This document shows positions 46,941-58,647 of a stretch of 64,000 nt of DNA, one piece after another (the first letter of the stretch is position 1; every line of letters begins with the position of its first letter). The notes beneath the pieces were generated by a model that saw nothing but the letters and a program-made list of their open reading frames with translations, was not told the DNA's origin and did not search any database. A program made the translations under genes and the position numbers. This DNA is from Aurifilum marmelostoma (taxonomy: Eukaryota; Ascomycota; Sordariomycetes; Diaporthales; Cryphonectriaceae), in NCBI GenBank assembly GCA_027559495.1, contig JAMXSV010000016.1:1240001-1304000 (forward strand). The letters run 5' to 3'.

Positions 46941-47694
46941 TATAGCAATCAGGGATTTTTCTAGCGGAGGGGGGAGAGGTACTGCCTGGCCATTAAACTT
47001 ATGCCATTCAGACAAGGACGAAAAAGTGTCAAGCCGATGGCTTATAGAAGGTTGCAGGCGTTCAATGACATCAGCGTCCAGGTTCAGGCTCAACTGAAGG
47101 ACCCATTGTGTACTCTCCTCCTTAGTCATCAACTGCTTGAGCCAGCAAACCCCCCCCCCCCCCGGCCCTTCTCACCTTATTCTTTCAGAAAATTAAAGGT
47201 TGTATTTCTACTTCTTGGAGTCTTCCCGTCTCTCAAACTCTCAGAGACTCGATGGTTTCTGTTCGAATTTGTGTTACCCATGGCTTGCTGGAAAATAAAT
47301 TTGAGTAGGAGACAATATTCGTACTTCATCCTCGACAGGTGCATTCGATACTTGCACAATTCAGATCAATAGGAACAATCCAAGATATCATTGTTTCCGT
47401 CCACTGACACAGTCTTGGCTATCATAGGATCACATCTCAAAGGCTCAGTCATGAGCAGACTAGATAGACGTAATTTACGTTTTTGATTGTTGCGAGATTG
47501 ACAGGGGGTATCTGAGGGCTGATATCACGATGTCGGAAAATCAGCCGCCGGTCTGCGGCCACGAAAGGACATATCCTTATTGATCAGCGCAGTTACTCTT
47601 TCTCCCTATCACATTCCATGACAATCAATCCATTCCCCCGTTCAGATATCCACGGGACCCAACCCTAGCCTGCCCCAGAATATGGCGAGCCCAT
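46936..47694. other. Spacer with C14 homopolymer, carrier promoter
   Basis: This holds the carrier promoter and the 3' flank of the small membrane protein. A C14 run lies at 47150-47163. No gene is seen. Confidence 0.5.
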
Positions 47695-48255
47695 TCAGAG
47701 ACCGATACCGAGACCCATCAAGATGGCACACAGGACCTCCCAGACGAATCCACCAATAGCGCGAGCTCCATCACACATGACCACGATGAAGCTAAAGGCG
47801 GCGGCGCCATAGAAGAGGTTGGCAATGAGGGCGTCTGTCCAGGTGACGGGAGGGGGGAGGAGGGTCCCGCTTGTATCCCTGGACGCCTGGGGTACACATG
47901 ACGGGGAATCGCGTGTTCAGACAGTCGGGGACGAGATCGTAGAGATCGTACATGTAGGAGTTGAGCGCCTGGTTGGGAGAGATCGCGATGTTGTTGTCGT
48001 CGTCGGAGTTGACGTCGAAGTTGGGCGAAACGTGAAGCTCCTGCTCAGCCTCGATCTCGGTGTGCTGCGTGTCATAGAAGCGTCAGTCACAGGACCCAAT
48101 CAATTTCGAATCCCTATACTCCATGGCAGATTCACTTTTGCCTGGGAATCTGGGAAAGATGAGGTGGGTGGAAAATGGTCACGCACAGTGGGACTGGTCG
48201 CGCTCTGAGAGCTCAAGGGACGGTAGAATCCGCGGCTGCCGTTGTCGCGAGCCAT
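47695..48255 (-). CDS. Small C-terminally anchored membrane protein, unknown; frame broken at a G-run
   Basis: Exon 1 (48255-48187) encodes MARDNGSRGFYRPLSSQSATSPT; exon 2 (48064-47695) continues HTEIEAEQELHVSPNF. After GYKRDPP the frame runs off, while the obvious continuation VTWTDALIANLFYGAAAFSF, ending in FVWEVLCAILMGLGIGL and a stop at 47697-47695, is one frame over. Removing one base of the run at 47852-47857 makes exon 2 a whole number of codons and gives a protein of about 145 aa. It would have an acidic, polar N-terminal half (SDDDNNIAIS, NSYMYDLYDLVPDC) and two adjacent hydrophobic segments at the C-terminus. I recognise no family. The break could be a sequence error or a real mutation. 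Confidence 0.6.
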
Positions 48256-49619
48256 TGTCGCTGTTCTCTTTCAATTGTCGATAACGATCGATGACAATGA
48301 GAGAGTGTTGCAACTGCGCGATGAAAGACACTCTTTGCGATTGAAGGTGTGGGCGGAAGGAAGGACTCGTGGAACGGCCAGTTGAGGTTGTTGGTAGTCA
48401 CGAGGTCGAAGCGCAAAAGGAGGCACTTGGGGCAAGATCACTTGTGCCTGCCCACCATTCTACTTGCTACATCAAACGCACATATCGATTGCGAAAGGCG
48501 GGGCAGTGTCCTGGACTGATGCCGTCAAAGATAGCAATTCACTGGATTCGAGAGCTGTTATATACTGTGAATCTCAGACGTGCTTCATCTCCAGGGTGGG
48601 TGATGTGCAGCCTCCTGGGCAATCAAAGGGTCATCACCAGTAGAAAAGAATTCGTGACAGATTCAGACTTCTTTATTTAATGAGTAATTAAGAACCGAGT
48701 GGAGCTATCCCATGAACACCTTCCGGGTTTTCAATAGTACGACTTGCGATAAGACAGTCCTTGAACTTCCATTGAAATGTAATTACTTGTACCGTTTTTG
48801 CCAGGAGACTCTGCCCCTGTTTCGTTGCCACCATTCCTTAATTATTTTGTTCTCACTTGCCTCCTCCGTCGTGCAATGAGCAAATTATGTATCTTGATGG
48901 GCGGAGGCATCATTAGAGCACCCTGTTCTTGTCCAAGACGTCAAGATGTTGTGCTACTAACCAATGCTCGGTCACATGAGCTTGGTACAATCACTCAAAT
49001 AATTTTTATGCATTTCAGCGTATCTATGACAAGAGGAGATGTATGTTTTCCAGAATAATTATATAATCCCTTCTAATCCAGGTTTGACCTGCCTTGTGAA
49101 AGTTAAAATGGGTCGACATTCTGTGCATCGATCACTGTGACGATTTGTTATTGTTTCCACCTTCCACTGCCTTCAGGAATATCGGCCTGCAAGTCAGGGC
49201 GACATATCTGAGTCAAGAGGTACAGGAAGGACTGACTATGAGTGAACAACAATCGCATTAATGACTATGAATTTCATGCATTTTGGTATGCCCGAGCCCA
49301 GTACGAAAAATGCAGCGCAAGGCAGGCGGCAATAAGCCGCCGCAGTCGCGCGACGGTATCAAGTTCATCAAGTCCATATCCGTTGTATCGCCATCACACC
49401 AATCAAATACCAAGTGCCACTGCCCGATGATGCTTCAAGAGGGCAAGGCAGATTGATTCTTTTCCCAAGCCTAGCCATAAAACCCCAAACACGTTTGCCT
49501 CCACCTGCAGCCCCCTTTACAAGTTTGCTGCGCCTTGTATGGTAGGCGGGCTTGGTCACAAAGAAGGACCGAACTGGCAATCCTGCAACTGAGCTTGCAG
49601 CACCAGAGCCACAGGGTTT
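48256..49619. other. AT-richer spacer
   Basis: This carries the promoter of the small membrane protein and the 3' flank of the Ish1 gene. The part from about 48660 to 49300 is noticeably richer in A and T than the surrounding exons, possibly decayed repeat DNA, but no element is recognisable. No gene is seen. Confidence 0.45.
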
Positions 49620-51518
49620 TTACAGCTCCTCCTTGATCTTCTCCTTGGCATCACCAGCAGTCTTCTGAGCCACATCGGCACCAGCATTGAACTGGTTGGC
49701 GACCCACTGCCAGGTGTCTCGCATGGTTTCGCTGATCTTGGCGAAGAGGGTCTCAGACGGAGAGTTGGTACCGTACCGCCAGTAGGTGGACTGCTTGCGA
49801 GCGTAGGCGCGCAGCTGGTCAATGGTCGATCCTTGGGGAACAGGCTGCGCACAAGCCAGATTAGCATGTATCTCTCGCATATAATCTTATTGTTGTTGTA
49901 GCCGGATTTGGTAACTTACCACTCCGTAGCTGTCAAGGTAGCTCTTGAGATCACTCTCGCTCCACGTATCAAAAGCACTAGACTTGACCGAGTCCGTCGC
50001 CTTGCTGAGATAGCTCGTCGCGGAGGCGTAGTGGGTACCGCCTGCAGACGAGGCGGAAGTATAGGCAGACTGTGCGGCGCTCACGAGCTCGTCACGAGTG
50101 GCACCGGCCTTGTCGGCGGTCTTCTTAGCGGCGGCATCACCATTCTTCTGGAGGTAATCCTTCAGGTTCTCGACAGAATAGTCGTCAAACGTCCAAGTGC
50201 TCCAGCCGGTTGCCGCCTTGTGGGAGTTCTTGCGGACGAGAGCGCGGAGCTCGTCAGTCTTTGACGCCTGGGGAACAGGGACACCACGAGCATCCAGATA
50301 CGACTTGAGACGACTCTCCGACCAAGTGTCTACGGCCTTGTTGAAGGCATCCTGTGCGGCCAGCGAGGCTTCGCTCGTGGCCTTTGCATACTGGTTGCCG
50401 ACCTTGGAGGTGGCGGCTCCGTACGCAGAGGCGGCGGTGCCAGAGACTGTGTCGCCAAGGAATTCAGCCCTGTGCTTGCGGACGAGAGCACGAAGCTCAT
50501 CAAGCTTGGTTCCCTGCGGGACTGCGGAAAAACACACGTCAGCACACTGAGAGTCATGATTGAGGGGGCCGTTGTTGCCATACCTGGAATGCTGTTCTTG
50601 TCGCAGAATTCCTTCAGCTGCGACTCGCTCCACGCATCGATGACCATGTCAGTAAGGGTCGAGTACGCAGAGTGCGCGCTGGCGGTGGCGCTGTTGAGCT
50701 GCTCCTGGGACTTGAGGTAAGCCAGGCGAGAGTTGCGACGGACGGTGGCGATGAGCTTGTCACGCTACACGACGGGATTAGCACAAATCTCCATTCCAGT
50801 GTCAAATGGTGTGGATCCAACTCACAGTGCTGGGCTGAGGAGCGGGAACGCCATGTGTGTCAAGCCATTCCTTCAGGTCGGATTCGGTCCAGGTCTCATA
50901 CAGCCAGTTGCCGGGGTAGCTGGTTGCCTCTCCAAGCTTCTGGGCAACGGTATCGTAGCTGCTTCGGGCCTTGGAGAGGATGGTATCACGCTTGCGAGGC
51001 TGAGGCACTGTATTTGAATATAGTCAGCACAAACGAGTTCTGTCAAGTCACAGCAGGCCGCGTGTAGTTGACTGACCAGGAATCCCATTGTGATCACAGA
51101 AAGCCTTTAGCTGGCTCTCGGTCCATGTATCTAGGATCCAGTCCTTGACGCTCGCGTACGCATCCGACGCCTTGTCATCGGTCTCATACCAGAGGCCCTG
51201 AACTTGATTGACGAGCGCGTCCTTGTTCTCCTTTGCGGAGTCCTGGACATCGACGCCTTTCTGCTGGAGGTACCCTGTGAGCTGCGCGGTATCCCAGTTC
51301 CTATAAGGGGAGACGACGTAGTCGTCCCAATTCTTCTGGATGAGCTTCTCTAGGTCCTTGCGGTCGGCAGGTGTGGGATAGGGGATATCGTGGTCGGAGA
51401 GCCAGCGCTCGAGCTCAGTCTCGTGCCACTTGTTGTAAGCAGCCTTGGAGAACCAAGTGCTGCCAAGAGCAGCGTCGGCCACGAAGGCGACGGAGACGAG
51501 GGCTTTAAGCAGCCTCAT
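49620..51518 (-). CDS. Ish1/Msc1-family stress-response protein with tandem Ish1 repeats
   Basis: Five exons (51518-51077, 51007-50826, 50764-50584, 50521-49920, 49844-49620) give 543 aa. An N-terminal signal sequence (MRLLKALVSVAFVADAALGS) is followed by about eight Ish1 repeats. Each has a TWSES-LKSYLD-GVPVPQ-TDELRALVRK pattern, for example DTWTESQLKAFCDHNGIP, ETWTESDLKEWLDTHGVP, DTWSESRLKSYLDARGVP and DTWSESDLKSYLDSYGV. Fission yeast Ish1 is a stress-induced nuclear-envelope protein, and budding-yeast Msc1 is related. Ala/Ser-rich helical linkers separate the later repeats, and the C-terminus is an amphipathic helix. The signal peptide suggests the ER lumen or perinuclear space. Introns 1 and 3 fall at the same place in repeats 3 and 5. 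Family firm; location inferred. Confidence 0.92.
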
Positions 51519-53750
51519 GACGATGTATGGTCTGGACGGTCCAGGTGCAGTGTGAAGGGAGGGGAGGACGAGGTAGATGCGGTTGGAGTTCAACAGGGCA
51601 CAGGTCTGTAGGGAGCAGCAGAGGTACTTTAGGGTGTTGATGGTATGTTGGTGAGGATGAAGGGAGAACGAACAGCCAGAAAAAGACTGTGTAGTAATGA
51701 TGTTAAAGGGAAGAGGTTCGAGGCAGGAGGCGAAAGGTGACTGAACAAATCCCAATAGCAGGAGCTGTCAGAGGCTGATGAGGTCAATCGATCACGTCAC
51801 TGGTAGCTCCGTGGAAAGTGGCTTGCCTGATGCTGCCTGGCAGGTGGCAGGTCGGTGGGATCCAATGGGCGGTGGGCTTGGCCACTGCGTTGCCTTGCCC
51901 TTGTCTGCATGTGGTGGTCCAATGTTGGCTAGACTATAGCTCTAGAACATGCGCGTTCAAACGTCTCGTGTACATGGATGTCATCATATGCAGAAGGGGA
52001 AGGAGACAGGCTGGAAGCTGAGGTAGAACCGCATAGGGGTACGAAGAGGCACACACTCCAACATCTGACTTGCTGGCATCACCTATTTCAATCTCGTTGA
52101 GCAGTCTATCGTGGCACATGTACTCTCTGGCACATGCTGGGGAGAGTTCAGCGTTCAATTGTACCATAAGATTACATGGCAGTACACATGCGGCAATAGG
52201 CCATTATGTCATGTCACAACGACCTCGAGAGACTGCCCGTCCTGAGACGCGCCTGCTACTCCCGCAACGGAGCTTTCAGTCCTGCTGCTGTATGCTACCC
52301 CTACGCCATGACGTAATCGCGTAACTGGTGTGAAGGCGTGAGGAAGGCCTTTGAGAAAGGTGTCTGGGAAAGCTAAGGAAGCCGCCACAGCGGGGAAAAG
52401 AGAGAGAGTAGGATTATCTCTGCTCCTAGAAAGCAAAGACTCAATAGCCTGGCAGCCTGGCTCGTCATACTGAACCCTTTCGCTTGTTGAATTTTTCCTG
52501 TCGACATTACTTCTTGCTTTCCCATTCTTTCCCTTTGAGATCTCCTGTGATCTTGATGTGGGGTTTACAGGCGATCCGGTCAAAATGCTCCGGTGATGTC
52601 ATTTTATGATCCCTGCCAACCCGCAGCGCAGCTTGTGTTATTTCCCCACAAACAGCCATTCCTGATATGGCTCAGCCAGCCTTAACCCTACCCAGGCAGC
52701 TTCTCGTTGCTCGACTTGAAGTCGATACAAGCCCTTCGCGCCGGTATATATATTAGTGATCTACTTACATTTCTCCCCTAGTAACTCTTTGCCATTCTGT
52801 TTGTCGCCGCAGTGGCATACGATGGAGCTCCTTTCGTACGTATGGTTGTGGTTAGACGCGAGTGCCCTACTGAAAATTTGTACCTTTCACCTGGAATGTC
52901 GTAACTGAAAACTGGAATAAGGCATACGTTGCTTTGATAGGAATTATTCATGAAAGCACAAATTGAGTCTAGGACTACCCGTAACACATTCTACCGTGTC
53001 ACTTTCGTTTGTTTCCTCCCTCGTTTCCCTACGAGCGCGCGTCAATGATGGGTGGGGGAGAGGGAAAGCGAGAAATGGTTACCCTAACCCTCAGATCCTT
53101 CTGCATGCATGATTAGCCCTGCTTACTATGGCGGATAGCAGGACAGGTTTTTCCTTTTTGCGGTCGCGGGGTGGTCGCGCATATGCCAGGGACCCGCCAT
53201 ATAGGAAGACATTAAATGTCCTTCACATCTACAATGCGAACTTCTGTTTGGTGTAAGCATATTCATATTTTCGTATTGAGATCGATCTCGTTGTGCCGCA
53301 AACGCTGAGTAAGAATTGTACGATCCCATTGTCGCCTGCCGATTGACTCATTTCCACGACACTTGGCCGTGCATGGCTCAGCCCCCAGTCGCGCCTACCT
53401 ATCTACTCAAGCGTCCATATATCACTCTTTCCTCTTCTGCCCGTGTTTCGAGGGTGTCTTCTTATGCCCTTCACTATCCAGGTTTTCTTGCGAGTCACCT
53501 TGATCGAATCCAAACATCTTTCTCCCCTCGTCTATTGAACAGTGCAGCCTTCCCTGCAGCACTCTCACAGCTACAAAATTTCTCTCTTCTGGCAGTGCAC
53601 TGCAAAATACCAGAACGTTTGGGAGCTCAACAGCGACGACCCAACCCTTTTAATCACCCAACCTTACAACAAAAAAAATTCTTTTCGACATCGTCTCAGC
53701 CTTTCGTACCCGGGGTTCACCACGATTCCGTGTCGGAAAGGCAGGAGGAT
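51519..53750. promoter_or_regulatory. Divergent promoter region, Ish1 protein / tRNA ligase
   Basis: This spacer separates the Ish1 gene (-) from the tRNA ligase (+). CCCTAACCCT at about 53091-53100 is a short telomere-like site. From 53316 the frame of tRNA ligase is open with an ATG at its start, so 53316-53750 is either leader or an N-terminal extension. No other gene is seen. Confidence 0.45.
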
Positions 53751-56210
53751 ATGGAGCAGCTGGTGGAGCAGAGGGCTCTCGGAGCCGACGAGGCTGCTGG
53801 CAAGATGACTGCACCCTACGCCAACCAGAGCCCCGAGGTCGTCGCTCAGCTATGTCGTTCTCTCGAAGACTTTTCAAAGACCAAGAAAAAGGGCGGCAGC
53901 GCTGTAAAGAAGACAAAGTTCAAGGTAGCCAGCTCTCGCGATGGGCTCACGGTGGACTCATGGAAGGTGGCCGACTACGAATACAAGAGGCGGGATTTGC
54001 CCACCTATGCCCGGGGACTTTTCACCACTGTGACCCGCAATAATGTCCACGAGATCGCCATCCGCGGATACAACAAATTCTTCAACGTCGGCGAGGTACA
54101 TGAGACCAAATGGGAGGCCATTGAGAACTACACCCAGGGCCCATACGAGCTTACTCTCAAGGAGAATGGTTGCATCATCTTTGTCAGCAGCCTGGACGAT
54201 GGTACCCTTCTGGTCTGCAGCAAGCATTCCACTGGTGATCGTAGCGACGTCGAGCTGAGCCATGCCGCTGCTGGGGAGAGGCATATCGAGAGGCAGCTAC
54301 AGGCGTTCGGCAAGACCAAGGAGGACCTAGCTCGTGAGCTGAGGGCTCGCAATGTCACTGCCGTTGCCGAGCTGTGCGATGATGAATTCGAGGAGCACAT
54401 CCTGGCCTACGGCCCCGAAAAGGCTGGTCTCTACCTTCACGGAATCAACATCAATGTGCCCGAGTTCATGACATACCCTAGCCCCTTGGTCCACCAGTTT
54501 GCAGACGAGTGGGGTTTCCGCAAGGTCGGGCTCATCTCTATGCAGACTATTGGCGAGGTGAGGAATTTCCTGGAACAGTGTGCCGAGACAGGCGCACACG
54601 AGGGCAGAGACGTTGAGGGCTTTGTCATTCGGTGCAAGCGTTCGCATGACCCGTCGAAGGTGGCCCCGTACGACTGGTTTTTCAAATACAAGTTCGAGGA
54701 ACCCTACCTGCTCTATCGTCAGTGGCGAGAGTGCACCAAGGCATTGATTGCAGGCAGGGTCCCCAACGTCAAGAAGCATCACGCCATCACTCAGGAATAT
54801 TTGGTCTTCGCCAGGAAGAGACTTGCCGCCGACCCCAAGCTGGGCAAGCTGTACAACCAGAATCATGGCATCATCGCCCTCCGTAACGACTTTCTCGAGT
54901 TCAAGCATATTGACGGTAGTGATGCGGCCAAATTTGAGGAACTTTACGGGGGCACTGGGTCGACTGAAGTTGCGAGAGATGTCATTCTTATCCCCATAGC
55001 GACCATCGGCTGCGGAAAGACCACCATCGCTGTCGCCCTCTCGAAACTTTTCGGCTTTGGTCATGTGCAGAATGACAACATCACGGGGACGAAGCGCCCT
55101 CCAAGGTTCACAAAAGCGGTACTAGAGCAGCTACGAGACCACAAGGCTGTCGTGGCAGATCGCAACAATGCACAGAAGCACGAGAGGAAACAGATCATAG
55201 GCGACGTCAAATTGCAGCACGCTGAGGCCCGCCTGGTCGCCCTGAACTTCTCGCACGACAATATTGACCAGGTTCGACAGGTCACACAGGACCGGGTATT
55301 TGCACGTGGTGATAATCACCAGACTATTCAGGCTGCCACAGACCCAGCCAAGGTTCGAGGCATCATGGAGGGCTTCCTACACCGGTTCGAACCTCTTGAT
55401 GCCACTAAAGCTCCTGACGACGGCTTCCATGCTGTCATTGACCTTGACCCATCTGCAGGGAGCCGTCAGAATCTTGACATCGTCGTCAACGAGCTGAAGA
55501 GGCTGTATCCGAAGCTCATCGAGACGAACCCCACCGCAGAGGATATGGACCGTGCTGTTCAGGAAGCCATGGACGAGTATAGACCAGACTTGCGACACAC
55601 AATTGCCGACCGAGGTGGACGTGGCAAGGGAAAGGAGAATACGCAGCAGGCCCAGGGACAGAAGCCGAAAAAGAAAAAGCCTCTCGAGTACATGTCAGTG
55701 GACGTGCCTTCTATGGCAATCAACAAGGTTCTGGAGACGACCTTCAATGGCCTTGATGCGGGGAAGGCCCGGTTTTACAAGCAGCTACAGGGCACCCGTC
55801 GCGTCCAGCCCAAGTTCCACGTCACGCTGATGCACCGTGCGTCTTCCAATCAGAACCCTGAGCTTTGGGATCGATACGTGAAACTGCAGGCAGAGATTGA
55901 GGCCAGCACGGGTGTCGGCGACGGCGCGCTGGGGGAGTGCGAGGTCGTGTTGGAGCGTGTGGTCTTTGATGACCGTATTATGGCGATTGTGGTTAGGCTG
56001 AACGATCCCGAAGCCAAGTGGCACTGCATCAACAAGATAGCCCACATCACCGTCGGCACTCGGGACGACAGTGTTAAGCCGAAGGAAAGCAATGCCCTCC
56101 TGGAACGGTGGCTTGCAGAGGGAACGGGTGAGGCCTCGGGGATCACGGATGTTGGACTTGAGGGTCGGCCCATTGTTCAGGGCGTGGTGAAGCCGGTTCT
56201 CGCGAGGTAG
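53751..56210 (+). CDS. TRL1: Fungal tRNA ligase (Trl1/Rlg1)
   Basis: Single exon, 819 aa from the chosen ATG. This enzyme joins tRNA halves after intron removal and also splices the HAC1-type mRNA of the unfolded protein response. Three domains are visible: a ligase (adenylyltransferase) domain with the nucleotidyl Lys at about residue 137 in TLKENGCIIFVSS and GFVIRCKR, a polynucleotide kinase with P-loop IATIGCGKTTIAVALSKLF, and a cyclic phosphodiesterase with two HxT motifs, KFHVTLMHR and KIAHITVGTRDD. A Lys-rich linker (KPKKKKPLEYM) joins kinase and phosphodiesterase. I chose 53751 because the length then fits other fungal tRNA ligases. The frame is open with ATGs at 53316 and 53373; that 145-codon extension is poor in acidic residues and Ser/Arg-rich. 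Confidence 0.95.
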   Translation: MEQLVEQRALGADEAAGKMTAPYANQSPEVVAQLCRSLEDFSKTKKKGGSAVKKTKFKVASSRDGLTVDSWKVADYEYKRRDLPTYARGLFTTVTRNNVHEIAIRGYNKFFNVGEVHETKWEAIENYTQGPYELTLKENGCIIFVSSLDDGTLLVCSKHSTGDRSDVELSHAAAGERHIERQLQAFGKTKEDLARELRARNVTAVAELCDDEFEEHILAYGPEKAGLYLHGININVPEFMTYPSPLVHQFADEWGFRKVGLISMQTIGEVRNFLEQCAETGAHEGRDVEGFVIRCKRSHDPSKVAPYDWFFKYKFEEPYLLYRQWRECTKALIAGRVPNVKKHHAITQEYLVFARKRLAADPKLGKLYNQNHGIIALRNDFLEFKHIDGSDAAKFEELYGGTGSTEVARDVILIPIATIGCGKTTIAVALSKLFGFGHVQNDNITGTKRPPRFTKAVLEQLRDHKAVVADRNNAQKHERKQIIGDVKLQHAEARLVALNFSHDNIDQVRQVTQDRVFARGDNHQTIQAATDPAKVRGIMEGFLHRFEPLDATKAPDDGFHAVIDLDPSAGSRQNLDIVVNELKRLYPKLIETNPTAEDMDRAVQEAMDEYRPDLRHTIADRGGRGKGKENTQQAQGQKPKKKKPLEYMSVDVPSMAINKVLETTFNGLDAGKARFYKQLQGTRRVQPKFHVTLMHRASSNQNPELWDRYVKLQAEIEASTGVGDGALGECEVVLERVVFDDRIMAIVVRLNDPEAKWHCINKIAHITVGTRDDSVKPKESNALLERWLAEGTGEASGITDVGLEGRPIVQGVVKPVLAR

Positions 56211-56451
56211 CACCGCCCACAATCGCCACACTGGACAGAAAGTCGCCTATCATTACGGAAGACGGATTGGTCATGATTCTTAAAGTGATTACAACGGTCA
56301 CTGGGCCAAGTAAGACGTATATGGCAAGCCGCCGGCTTGTCTGGGGTAGCATTTGCTAAATCAGGGGCCCTTTGCTTAGGTACTCGTGAAGCAGATGGAA
56401 TCCATATTTCCCTCAAATTCTTCAAAAGAAATTCGTAATATCCCCCCCAAT

Positions 56452-57902
56452 TCAGCTGGCAAAGCTATTCGTGACTTCGACAAATGCATCCCACTGTCTC
56501 CAGGCCTCGCGGCTCTTGATGGCCCATCTCGCCCTCCTGACCCCCTCCTTCCATCTCCCACCACCAGGTCCGACCTCTGTAACGACCCGACCGTCGTCGC
56601 CGGCACCCATTTCACTGGAATCTGCCTCACAGACTCCTGATACCACAAAGAGGACCGCCGTGTTGATGAGGACAAATTCAAGAATGGGATCATCGTCGGC
56701 CAACTCGTCGTTCAGTATTCTCTTCAGAATCTTGGCGTTCTCGGCTGGCTCCTTGCCCGGTGACACTGTGGATAAGGGGTGGCTAGACAGACCAAAGTCC
56801 TCAGGCGCCAGTCTGAAGTGATGCACCTCAACATCGCCGGCGGAGCCCTCTGTCAGCCTCCAGCACTGGGTGGGGCCGGCACAGCTGACCTCGTCCAGGT
56901 CCTCCTCACCGCAGACAACCATGGCCTTTCTCACGCCGTTTTGCCTCAAGGCTTCGGCAAAGACGGGCCCAAGGTCGCGCCTAGCGACACCAATGACGCG
57001 GGCCTCGATCATGGGGCTGTCATGGACGTCCATGGGGTTGGCGAGGGGTCCCAGTAGGTTGAAAATGGTGCGCCAGGGCAGTTTGCGGCGGACGGGGCTG
57101 ACGAAGCGCATGCCTGGGTGGAAGGATGGGGCGAAGAGGAAGGCGTAGTTGGTGCGGCTGTAGATCTGGCCAATGTGCTCGGGCTCGACAGCGGACATGA
57201 CTGGGGGCCGCGGAAACGCCATGTTGGCAATGAGGTCGGCAGAGCCGGACTTGGAGGTGGAGGCGCGGTTGCCGTGCTTGGACACGAGGAGAAGAGAGGA
57301 GGCGAGGATGGAGGCGGTCGTGGAGATATTGAAGGTGTTGTGGGAGTCGCCGCCCGTGCCGACTATGTCACACTGTTGTTGGGGGAGACGGGGGTCAGCA
57401 TTCGCCAGTGGATGGTGGTGCCCGAGGAAGAGGAGAACAAAGGAGGAGGATGAGGAAGAGGGTATCGACATACAAAGCCGCCACGATAGCTACCCTCCTT
57501 CCGCCCCCTGGTCTGGACGACATGACTGAGCAGTCCAGCGTCAACGCGAGCTGCAGCCTTGAGCATCTTGCGGGCGCATTGAGAGAGGACAGCTGGGTCC
57601 CTGTCTAGGCCCGTGAAGTGCAGGCACATTAACAGGGCGCCTGTCTGCACATCGTCGACACGGTCGGTAAAGAAGTGGGCGATGGCGTCTGAGATCTCGT
57701 CTGGCGTAACGTCGGGTTGCTGTGGCCAGAGACGGCGGAGGAGGTCCTTGATGTCGACGACAGGAGGAGGCTGAGGAGGGCCAGCAGCCGTCTCGATCAG
57801 ATCTGGCTGGGACTCTGAGGCGAGAGCTGCTGCCCCTGGTCTTGCGGAGGGGTGCGAGGGATCGTGCCCCGCGGCAGCGCTGGAGGGGTCTTGAGGTTGC
57901 AT
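56452..57902 (-). CDS. Anthranilate phosphoribosyltransferase
   Basis: Exons 57902-57474 and 57372-56452 give 449 aa, both phase 0. The enzyme transfers phosphoribose from PRPP to anthranilate in tryptophan synthesis. An N-terminal helical domain (DIKDLLRRLWPQQPDVTPDEISDAIAHFF, ALLMCLHFTGLDRDP) is followed after the intron by the PRPP loop CDIVGTGGDSHNTFNIST. KHGNRASTSKSGSADLIA carries the conserved anthranilate/PRPP segment; SYAFLFAPSFHPGMRFVSPVRR-like sequence and ARGTIFNLLGPLANP (here WRTIFNLLGPLANP) complete the family signature. The N-terminus (about 50 aa) is Pro/Ala-rich and variable. In budding yeast the gene is TRP4; I leave the symbol blank because Neurospora naming differs. It diverges from the uL10m gene. 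Confidence 0.95.
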
Positions 57903-58647
57903 GTCAAAGCTCTGAGGAACCTGATTCTTTCAAGACACGGATTCTTGTCCTGGTCGGTGCAAGTTCAGAGATTCTGCGAGACAGAGGATGGGGGCGTAGG
58001 ACTTTAAATATTGGAACAGAAATATGATTTGCTTGTTGAAGAGGGGAAACTGAAGCTCGAAAGTATAAGTATTACTCACGATTGCTCATTCAAAGTCCTT
58101 CTCAAAGTTCCTCTGGGAAGAATTGCTATTCTGGGTTAGACCTTAGCCATGTAGGTTACTTGTACCAAGTACATACAGCAATTTGCGCCAAACCTGATAC
58201 GGCAGCATTCAAAATGGAAAGAACATTGCTTTCCAAGGTTCCCACAAGAATTGTTCGTTGAATGGAGACTCAATTAGCTCACAGAGACATTGTGCATTTT
58301 TATGCATACCGAACATAAATTGCATCAATGATCCTATTTCTGTCAGGAGCTCTGATGGACGTGGATCTGTGGAATGGCCAAAGTGGGTGGCAGTGGGTAT
58401 TCGAGGTAACCTGCCAAAAGCTCTTATCTTATCAACTTACTAGGGTGTCAGGCAAGGGCCCCAAATTTTCTACCACGCGATTTGATGATCCTCCCATGCT
58501 ACCACAGGTGCTACACTTAGAAGATTCCCAAGACAGGCGCAGCAGCTGAAGCTCGACGTTGACACAGTGCAGTGCAGGGTAACCTACACCAACTATACAG
58601 CCAATTGTCTACAGACGAAGCGTGCTGGCTCAAGCCCGACTGGAACG
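57903..58647. promoter_or_regulatory. Divergent promoter region, TrpD / uL10m
   Basis: This 745-bp spacer must serve both anthranilate phosphoribosyltransferase (-) and the mitochondrial ribosomal protein (+). The frame of uL10m is open for 27 codons upstream of its ATG but without another ATG. I see no clear Gcn4/CPC1 element that I would stake a claim on. Confidence 0.45.
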
